This document shows positions 58,153-64,000 of a stretch of 64,000 nt of DNA, in pieces (the first letter of the stretch is position 1; each line of letters opens with the position of its first letter). The DNA is taken from the NCBI GenBank assembly GCA_037974665.1, contig CM075765.1:8477501-8541500 (forward strand). The letters are read 5' to 3'. The notes below the pieces were generated by a model. It worked only from the letters and a program-made list of their open reading frames with translations, was not told the origin of the DNA and did no database searches. The translations under genes were made by a program, and so were the position numbers. The DNA comes from Ehretia macrophylla. Its lineage: Eukaryota > Streptophyta > Magnoliopsida > Boraginales > Ehretiaceae.

Positions 58153-58836
58153 CTATTTTGTAACCCTTACATCACCACAATCATTCAACCATTGTAGCTT
58201 GTATGGTCGTGGATGCTTAATTGTTGTGAGCCCTAACTTCTCAACCATGGAAGAACTAGCAACGTTAGTACAACTACCACCATCAATAATAATACTACAT
58301 ACCCTATCTTTCACGTGGCAGCGAGTATGAAAGATGTTATCACGTTGTACTACTTCTTCCTCTTCTTTAGCTTGTAAGCTCAAAGCTCGTCGTGCCACTA
58401 GTCCAAGCATCTCTCCATAATTTGCCCCAAACTCTTCTTCACATACTTCGGTGTCCTCTAGTATGGGCATGTCATCAGATTGTGTTTCATCTTCAGATTC
58501 AATCTCCCCATTTTCCAAAACTACCATTGTTCTCTTGTTTGGATATTGGCTAGCTATGTGACCTCGTCCCTGACATTTAAAGCATTTAATATCACTAGAA
58601 TGAGTTGTTGGAGGGGCTGTTTTACCTTGAGAAGCTGTGGCATGGGTGGATGTTTTGGGCTCGAGCATGACCTTGGAAGTAAACGAACTCTCCTCATTTC
58701 TTGGGTAACTCGACCTCCAAGGTGATGCACTTGAGTGTTGCGGGGCTGGCCTTGGTCGTGAACCACCTCTATTCAATTGCTTCTCTACCTTAATTTCCAT
58801 ATGCACCAAATCTTCTAACTCAACATAATGATTCAA
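58153..58836 (-). pseudogene. CRM-like gag C-terminus, zinc knuckle and protease start
   Basis: 227-codon frame. LEDLVHMEIKVEKQL is the end of gag. The CCHC knuckle CFKCQGRGHIASQY near residue 94 has lost its last cysteine to tyrosine. An acidic spacer follows, then the aspartic-protease site IIDGGSCTNVASSSMVEKLG, where the usual D-S/T-G is DGG. A stop near 58150 separates it from the linker. Confidence 0.7.
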
Positions 58837-58896
58837 CTCAATGGTGTTAGTAATTTCTCGATTCAGCCTATTCAGAAATCTAGCTATTGTTGCCTC

Positions 58897-59052
58897 TCAA
58901 TCTTTCTCTACATTGGCTCTAATCTTAGCCATCTCCATCTCTTTGTAATACTCATCAACACTCTTATTACCTTGGTGAAGACCTTGCAGCTTGAGGTATA
59001 AGTCCCTGTAGTAATGACTGGGTACAAATCGTTTCCTCATCACTCTCTTTAT
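58897..59052 (-). pseudogene. CRM-like gag fragment cut by Copia insertion
   Basis: VMRKRFVPSHYYRDLYLKLQ...SVDEYYKEMEM is a gag (retrotrans_gag) core. It is continuous with 58836 apart from a stop near 58895. At 59053 it runs straight into a Copia LTR; the rest of gag should lie beyond that element. Confidence 0.7.
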
Positions 59053-59638
59053 TGTAAGAATATAACCAATTTCCCAGAAACGTCTTAACAACAATCAAGT
59101 AGAAAGACAACACTATTCTTTATAACACTTACAAGATAATTGTCCCACCGTGCGCTCTCAAGATTAGAGCTTCAATGGCTTCTGGACTTACAAGAAGAAT
59201 ACAAGAAAGAAAGACTAACTTAGGATTGTGTTTGGAGTTGTGTTGTCGATTAATATAATGAACTAATGCATGCCTATTTGTAGAATTCAGCTAGCCTGCC
59301 ATAGGAGACATCCTATCAAATATTTTCCATCTTGGTTGGCTTTACCAACCATGTTCAAAGTATTGACCACCTATATTTATCACATGGGTGGTTATAATTG
59401 ACCACATGGGTAGCTAGCATCCAAGTTAACTTCTAGGAAGTTTCCTTTGGTCAAATTGGCTAACTTTAGCATTGCATCATCCCAACGTCATCATAGGTAA
59501 TTCTAAATTCCCGAACTTCTTTCTTATAGCCATCGTGATCTCTTTTGACCTCATCAATGTTTAAGTCGGAATCATTAATTTATACTACCACATAAATTAA
59601 CGATACTTATTATAGGTGGGCATTGACATATACCAACA
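59053..59638 (-). repeat. 3' LTR of the TNT1-like Copia element
   Basis: 586 bp, starting TGTAAGAATATAACC and ending TATACCAACA on the plus strand. Confidence 0.85.
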
Positions 59639-59666
59639 CCCTCCCTCAATGTTCACCTCATGTTGA

Positions 59667-60692
59667 CTAAGCTATTGGGCCAACACCCAATGTTTGAAGA
59701 TGCTTGCTCAACTGAACGCTCCCTAACGCTTTGGTGAAGATATCTGCACAATTATCTTCTGTAGGGCAGTACTCTATGTAGATTTCACCTTCTTCGATCA
59801 GTTCCCTCACATAGTGATACTGAATCTCTATGTGTTTTGTTCTAGCATGAAATAACGGATTCTTTGACATGGGTATACAACTCTGACTGTCACATTTCAA
59901 CATTGTTGCTTCCTCTATTGGAATGCCAATATCAGTCATGATGCGTCGTAGCCAAACAGCTTCACAGGATGCTACATAAGCAGCCTTGTATTCCGCCTTC
60001 GTTGATGAAAGTGCAACGGTGGGTTGCTTCTTACTAGACCATGAGATGATTCCACCACCGAATGTGAATACGTAACCTGTAACAGATTTTCTTGAGTCAA
60101 TATCACCAGCCCAGTCTGAGTCACAGTAACCAGATAAAGTATCTCCAGACTTGTATGATATCCCATACTTCAATATGCCTTTGAGATATTTGAGGATTCG
60201 CATCCCTGCTTGCCAGTGACTTTGTCTCGGTTTATTTGAAAACCGACTAAGAACTCCCACAACATAACTAATATCACGTCTTGTGTTACAAAGGAAGATT
60301 AAACTTCCCACCAACCTTCTGTAGAGCTTGTTATCAACTTGTTCTGAAGGATCGTCAATTGATAACTTTGTATTCACTTCCATCGGGGTGACAACTGGTT
60401 TGCACTCGGACATACCAAATGCAGTCAGAAGCTCACGAACATATCGTTGCTGCGAGATGAAGATAGTATGAGGTTTTTGCCATACCTCGATTCCCAAGCA
60501 ATAATGAAAAAGACCAAGATTTGTTATTTCAAATCCTTGGCTCAACCATTCTTGTGTCTTCCGAATATTATCTTCATGGTCACCAGTGATTACAAGATCA
60601 TCCACATATAGGACTACAATTACCTTGTTTCTTTGTTCACTTAGAACATACAAGTTGGCCTCTGATTTGCTTCTATAGAAACCATACTGCAA
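59667..60692 (-). CDS. TNT1-like reverse transcriptase C-terminus and RNase H (341 aa open frame)
   Basis: Contains the catalytic VVLYVDDLVITGDHEDN near residue 30, LGIEVWQKPHTIFISQQRYV and SRFSNKPRQSHW. RNase H follows with SGYCDSDWAGDIDSRKSVTG and the AEYKAAYVASCEAVWLR helix, a DSQSCIPMSKNPLFHARTKH segment and the ADIFTKALG end. It stops 29 bp before the 3' LTR polypurine tract region. The N-terminal half of RT (60693-61048) has at least three stops. Confidence 0.8.
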   Translation of the reverse strand: MQYGFYRSKSEANLYVLSEQRNKVIVVLYVDDLVITGDHEDNIRKTQEWLSQGFEITNLGLFHYCLGIEVWQKPHTIFISQQRYVRELLTAFGMSECKPVVTPMEVNTKLSIDDPSEQVDNKLYRRLVGSLIFLCNTRRDISYVVGVLSRFSNKPRQSHWQAGMRILKYLKGILKYGISYKSGDTLSGYCDSDWAGDIDSRKSVTGYVFTFGGGIISWSSKKQPTVALSSTKAEYKAAYVASCEAVWLRRIMTDIGIPIEEATMLKCDSQSCIPMSKNPLFHARTKHIEIQYHYVRELIEEGEIYIEYCPTEDNCADIFTKALGSVQLSKHLQTLGVGPIA

Positions 60693-61048
60693 GAAGAAAG
60701 AGTATATACGTTTGTACCAAGCTCATGATGCTTGCTTTAACCCATATAAAGCCTTTTTCAATTTGCAGACTTTTTCTTCTTCACCTGGTATTTGGAAGCC
60801 AGGGGTTGTGCAACGTAGACTTCTTCTTCAAATTGCCCATTAAGAAAAGCTGACTTGACATCCATTTGATGTACAATCCATTCATAATGCGCGGCAGCTG
60901 CAACAACTAGCCTGATTGTTAACATTTTTGCTGTTGGAGCAAAGGTTTCATATACATCGAAACCTTCGATTTGCGAAAATCATTGTGCTACAAGGCGTGC
61001 CTTGTATTTTTCAAGACTTCCATCTGCCTTGTACTTCACTTTCCAGAT
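60693..61048 (-). pseudogene. TNT1-like RT N-terminal region with stops
   Basis: Minus-strand reading shows WKVKYKADGSLEKYKARLVA and MDVKSAFLNGQFEEEVYVAQ stretches broken by stops near 61050, 60980 and 60730. It joins the integrase frame to the RT/RNase H frame. Confidence 0.65.
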
Positions 61049-63301
61049 CTATTTGGTGCCGATAATTTTTCTGTTCGGTGGCTTTTTAATGATCTCCCAA
61101 GTATCATTTTTCATGATACTATCATACTCGGCTTGCATAGCTGCTCTCCAATTTGGATCTGACATGGCTTCCTCCACAGTTATTGGTTCTTTTACTGTCT
61201 TGATGATTTGAGTCATCAAAGCCATGTTTACTAGCTGTTGTTCTGATCTGCTCTGCTCCTTTATTCTCTTTGATCGTCTTAGTCCATCAGGATGTGGACT
61301 ATCATAAATAACTCCTGGATTTCTTCCATCAAAGAGCTGTTGGAACCACTTCGGTTGTGGCTTCCTTGTGGGTACAACTGGTTGGTCTTCAGTCTCCTTA
61401 TCATTAGAGACTTCTTCATTGTTCAACGGTCGTTGTTCAGGCACTTGGTGGATTACTTCATCGGTTGATGACGAAATGACAGGACCGCTATCCTCCATTG
61501 AGTATAGTCTCTCATTAAACACCGCATCTCGGCTTATGATCACCTTCTTGGCCTCTACATCATAGAGTCTGTATGCTTTAGACTCTTTACTATATCCCAA
61601 GAAAATGCCCTTCTTGCTCTTGTCATCCAATTTCTTTCTATTTTTATTTAGGACGTGTACAAAACACTCACACCCAAATTTTCTTAAATGAGACACAGAA
61701 GGCTTCGTACCATAATAAGCCTCATTAGGAGTCTTATCGTTGAGTGCTCTGGTTGAGCACCGATTGAGGATGTATACTGCTGTATTGACTGCTTCAGCCC
61801 AAATTGTGTCAAGTAGGCCAGCACTTTTCAACATGCATCGAGCCATTTCTACAATTGTTTGATTTCTTCGTTCTACAACTCCATTTTGTTGTGGTGTGTA
61901 TGGAGCAGTCAATTGGCGCTTAATCCCAAGCTTGTTGCAGTAGTTGATGAACTCTGTAGAACATAATTCCCTTCCACGATCGGTACGAAGTTTCTTCAAC
62001 TGAGTTATGTTCTCATTTGTCATAAGTTTGTGCCACACGTTAAACTTTTCAAGAGCATCAGCCTTGTCCCGAAGGAAGTACACCCACATCTTCCGACTAT
62101 AATCGTCAACTAATAGCATAAAGTAAGAAGATCCTCCCAATGCCGTCGTAGTCATTTTTCCGCAGAGGTCAGCATGTACCAACTCTAGAGGAGCCTTTGA
62201 TTGGTTATGACTCTCTTTAGGAAATGACTGTCTATGTTGCTTGCCCAGCATACAAGCTTCACATGGTCCTTCAACTTCTTCAATTGAAGGCAAGTCGGCC
62301 ACCATCTTCTTCTTTTGCATTTCCTTTAACACAGGATAGGAAATGTGCCCGAACCTTTCATGCCAAAGTTGACTTGTTTTGGCATCCACGACAGCAGAAA
62401 GAGAGCTGATTTCGTAAAGGTTATTTTTGCGAATACCTTTATTTACGATATTTTGATCCTTGTCAAGAGTCGAAGCTTCCGTCTTCTTGAACCGCACTTC
62501 TAGATCATTATCTGTAATAGCAGCTACAAATAGCAAATTTCTGGTGATCTGGGGTACAAAGAGTACGTTGGACAGCTTCTTGCTTCCTCCATCTTTAGAC
62601 ACGAGCGAGATGGTTCCAGTGCCCTCAACGGGACACCTAGCATTATTCCCGACAACAACATTCATTGTTTCTTGTAAAGGTTTTATGGAGTCATATAACT
62701 CCTTCTTGTTGGTCATGTGTCGGGAAGCTCCACTATCTAACACCCATGCACTTGTTTGATGTATATGTGCGCTAGTACACGTTTCTTCTGATACATCTGC
62801 TATAGTAAACAGATGCACTTCCGTTTCAGCCGTATTGGCAGATTCTTTATTTCTCCAATTTGGCTTTAAAGTTCCGTTCTTCTCGTCATGGATTCGTTTC
62901 CTACAATTTTTGACAGCATGGCCTTTCTTATTGTAGTAGTAGCACGATCCAGAGAACGTTTTCTTCTTTGCTTTCTTTTTTTCTTCTTGGTTACTCCTTA
63001 CCTTGGCTGTAAAGGCAGAGTCAAGTTGATTTTCTCTGCTCCTCAGACTCATCTCCTCATCCATCAATATGGTAGTGAATTCTTCAAACGTCAAAGGAGG
63101 AATGCGAACTTGTGTATTGAGTGCTGTCACAAGGTCGTCAAATTTTGGAGGCAACACTCTAATGCACCTTCGAGCAAGTTCCTCGGTTGATTTGGTAATA
63201 CCAACTGCAGCCATTTGATCACGTAGGTTTTTCATCCTACTGATAAATGACTCAGTTGCTTCATCTTCACTTAATCTCTCAGCAGCTAACTGATTCTCCA
63301 A
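61049..63301 (-). CDS. TNT1-like gag-protease-integrase polyprotein (750 aa open frame)
   Basis: Starts inside gag (MENQLAAERLSEDEATESFI). The order is a gag core with VGITKSTEELARRCIRVLPP, a zinc knuckle in which the second cysteine is Tyr (CYYYNKKGHAVKNC), protease WVLDSGASRHMTN, the integrase HHCC module (WHERFGH...CEACMLGKQH) and the D-D-E core (HADLCGK, RTDRGRELCS, PQQNGVVERRNQ). The GYSKESKAYRLYD module and the start of RT (WEIIKKPPNRKIIGTK) follow. Such a long intact stretch suggests recent insertion. The polyprotein is cleaved into particle, protease and integrase. It ends at a stop at 61049. Confidence 0.85.
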   Translation of the reverse strand: MENQLAAERLSEDEATESFISRMKNLRDQMAAVGITKSTEELARRCIRVLPPKFDDLVTALNTQVRIPPLTFEEFTTILMDEEMSLRSRENQLDSAFTAKVRSNQEEKKKAKKKTFSGSCYYYNKKGHAVKNCRKRIHDEKNGTLKPNWRNKESANTAETEVHLFTIADVSEETCTSAHIHQTSAWVLDSGASRHMTNKKELYDSIKPLQETMNVVVGNNARCPVEGTGTISLVSKDGGSKKLSNVLFVPQITRNLLFVAAITDNDLEVRFKKTEASTLDKDQNIVNKGIRKNNLYEISSLSAVVDAKTSQLWHERFGHISYPVLKEMQKKKMVADLPSIEEVEGPCEACMLGKQHRQSFPKESHNQSKAPLELVHADLCGKMTTTALGGSSYFMLLVDDYSRKMWVYFLRDKADALEKFNVWHKLMTNENITQLKKLRTDRGRELCSTEFINYCNKLGIKRQLTAPYTPQQNGVVERRNQTIVEMARCMLKSAGLLDTIWAEAVNTAVYILNRCSTRALNDKTPNEAYYGTKPSVSHLRKFGCECFVHVLNKNRKKLDDKSKKGIFLGYSKESKAYRLYDVEAKKVIISRDAVFNERLYSMEDSGPVISSSTDEVIHQVPEQRPLNNEEVSNDKETEDQPVVPTRKPQPKWFQQLFDGRNPGVIYDSPHPDGLRRSKRIKEQSRSEQQLVNMALMTQIIKTVKEPITVEEAMSDPNWRAAMQAEYDSIMKNDTWEIIKKPPNRKIIGTK

Positions 63302-63342
63302 GTTCTGAATTCGAGTCTGGTTCCTTGTTTCATACTGATTTT

Positions 63343-63715
63343 TCAGTATGTTTCAAGCTTCAGATGCCTTGGTTGTGTGTTGAATAAGAGTGAGGACGAA
63401 ATCTTGAACACTTGTGACAATTGCACAAAGTGCATCAGCATTTCGTCTCCTCCATTCTTTGACAAGCTAAGGATCTGGAGGTGTAACATTTTTTGTGTCA
63501 TCTTCAGCACGAACTGCAACTGGTTCTGCATCTGTGCCTAACACTGTATCAAGGAGTTTGTAGGAGTCCAGAACCGTAGTGATTTTGAAATTCCACAATA
63601 GGTAGTTCGTGCCATCAAGCTTTCCTTCTATGAAGGTAAGGGGACGGATACGAATTGTCGGTACTAAACCGGAACTAGAACTGGTAGAAGAAGAACTAGC
63701 ACCTTGAGTAGTCAT
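63343..63715 (-). pseudogene. TNT1-like gag N-terminus with stops
   Basis: The ATG at 63715 (MTTQGASSSSTSSSSGLVPT) reads through LTFIEGKLDGTNYLLWNFKI to a stop at 63467. The same frame continues with EWRRRNADALCAIVTSVQDF-like sequence to another stop near 63352, then joins the long frame from 63301. This is the start of the polyprotein; the 59-bp leader to the LTR carries the primer-binding site. Confidence 0.75.
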
Positions 63716-63761
63716 AGTTGTTGAGCTTTACTAGACAAGATTGTTGTTAAGAGCCCCTTAA

Positions 63762-63774
63762 GCTCTTGATACCA
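63762..63774 (-). other. Primer-binding site, tRNA-iMet type
   Basis: TGGTATCAAGAGC on the minus strand, directly adjoining the 5' LTR at 63775. Confidence 0.85.
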
Positions 63775-64000
63775 TGTAAGAATATAACCAATTTCCTAGA
63801 AACATCGTAACAACAATCAAGTAGAAAGACAACACTACTCTTTATAACAATTCAATATAACACTTACAAGATAATTGTCCCACCGTGCGCTTTCAAGATT
63901 AGAGCTTCAATGGCTTCTGGACTTACAAGAAGAATACAAGAAAGAAAGACTAACTTAGGATTGTGTTTGGAGTTGTGTTGTGGATTAATATGATGAACTA
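63775..64000 (-). repeat. 5' LTR of the TNT1-like Copia element (partial)
   Basis: Matches the first 220 bp of 59053-59638 with few differences, including one small insertion (ttcaatataaca). It continues past the window end. Confidence 0.85.

Larger units (their letters stand above)
54249..59052 (-). mobile_element. CRM-like Ty3/gypsy retrotransposon, 5' part displaced
   Basis: Minus-strand order is gag, zinc knuckle, protease, RT, RNase H, integrase, 3' LTR. Integrase follows RNase H, which is gypsy order. The 3' LTR begins inside the integrase frame: the polypurine tract AAGAGGAAGGGAA (55018-55030) is followed by TGATGAGGACATC, an LTR start I associate with CRM chromoviruses, whose LTR overlaps the end of pol. 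A Copia element inserted at 59053 cuts gag, so the element's 5' LTR should lie beyond 64000. Frameshifts between RT and RNase H make it defective. Clade assignment is inference from sequence resemblance. Confidence 0.7.
59053..64000 (-). mobile_element. TNT1-like Copia retrotransposon (5' LTR runs off the window)
   Basis: 3' LTR 59053-59638, internal region 59639-63774, 5' LTR from 63775. Both LTRs start tgtaagaatataaccaatttcc. The primer-binding site TGGTATCAAGAGC is at 63762-63774 and the purine tract TTGAGGGAGGG at about 59639-59649. Coding order gag, protease, integrase, RT, RNase H is Copia. It has a few stops but is the best-preserved element here. It interrupts the CRM-like gag; the left flank is TTTAT (59048-59052), and the right flank is out of view. 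Confidence 0.85.

Noticed and set aside
1..64000. tRNA, rRNA or organelle-derived insertions
   Set aside because: No cloverleaf with intact A and B boxes and no conserved rRNA words were seen; tRNA-like words found are primer-binding sites.

Overview
KIND OF GENOME. This looks like a nuclear segment of a flowering plant, most likely a eudicot. Evidence: LTR retrotransposons primed by initiator-Met tRNA, hAT, Mutator-like and Tourist-like MITEs, AT-rich intergenic DNA, and intron-containing orthologues of plant housekeeping genes. I cannot name the species. Only three host protein genes can be supported, all on the minus strand: an intronless multi-pass membrane protein gene (19130-20086), BOLA2 (three exons, 39459-42414) and LSM3 (three exons, 44619-51599). 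Nearly everything else is transposon sequence, much of it nested. LAYOUT. 1-2044: fragment of a long Copia-type LTR. 2045-11015: tandem array LTR-gag-LTR-gag-LTR of a Ty3/gypsy-like element that has a primer-binding site, gag with zinc knuckles, polypurine tract and LTRs but no pol (TR-GAG type), on the minus strand. 11016-16850: a 64-bp minisatellite, then a decayed Copia element on the plus strand split by a solo gypsy LTR with target duplication AATAA. 16884-21816: tandem duplication carrying the promoter and 5' end of the membrane-protein gene. One copy is complete, the other is cut after about 76 codons, and the same MITE sits in both. 21852-22208: Mutator-type MITE. 22218-38531: an older repeat block, including three 0.7-kb tandem units, split by a 2.3-kb solo LTR (target duplication CTTAT). 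That LTR is split by an 11.35-kb Sirevirus-like Copia element (23177-34528, target duplication TATAT), whose pol is in turn split by a 2.3-kb gypsy LTR. 38532-39120: another LTR piece. 39459-51599: the gene island BOLA2 and LSM3. LSM3 intron 1 (5 kb) contains a hAT element with a second hAT inside it; the inner one is an almost perfect 1.4-kb-arm palindrome. 51866-52255: a MITE just upstream of LSM3. 53313-64000: LTR debris, then a CRM-like gypsy element (54249-59052) whose gag is interrupted by a TNT1-like Copia element (59053 to beyond the window end). HOW THE PARTS RELATE. The host genes are unrelated in pathway: LSM3 belongs to the LSM ring of mRNA decay and U6 snRNP, BOLA2 partners monothiol glutaredoxins in Fe-S and redox work, and the membrane protein is uncharacterised. 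The transposons record an insertion history through nesting and target duplications. The items most worth following are the palindromic hAT in LSM3, the pol-less gag array, the Sirevirus-like element with a post-pol ORF and CCGG palindromes, and the repeated 0.7-kb promoter-plus-ORF units. All motif reading was done by eye; family names not fixed by a visible motif are marked as inference.
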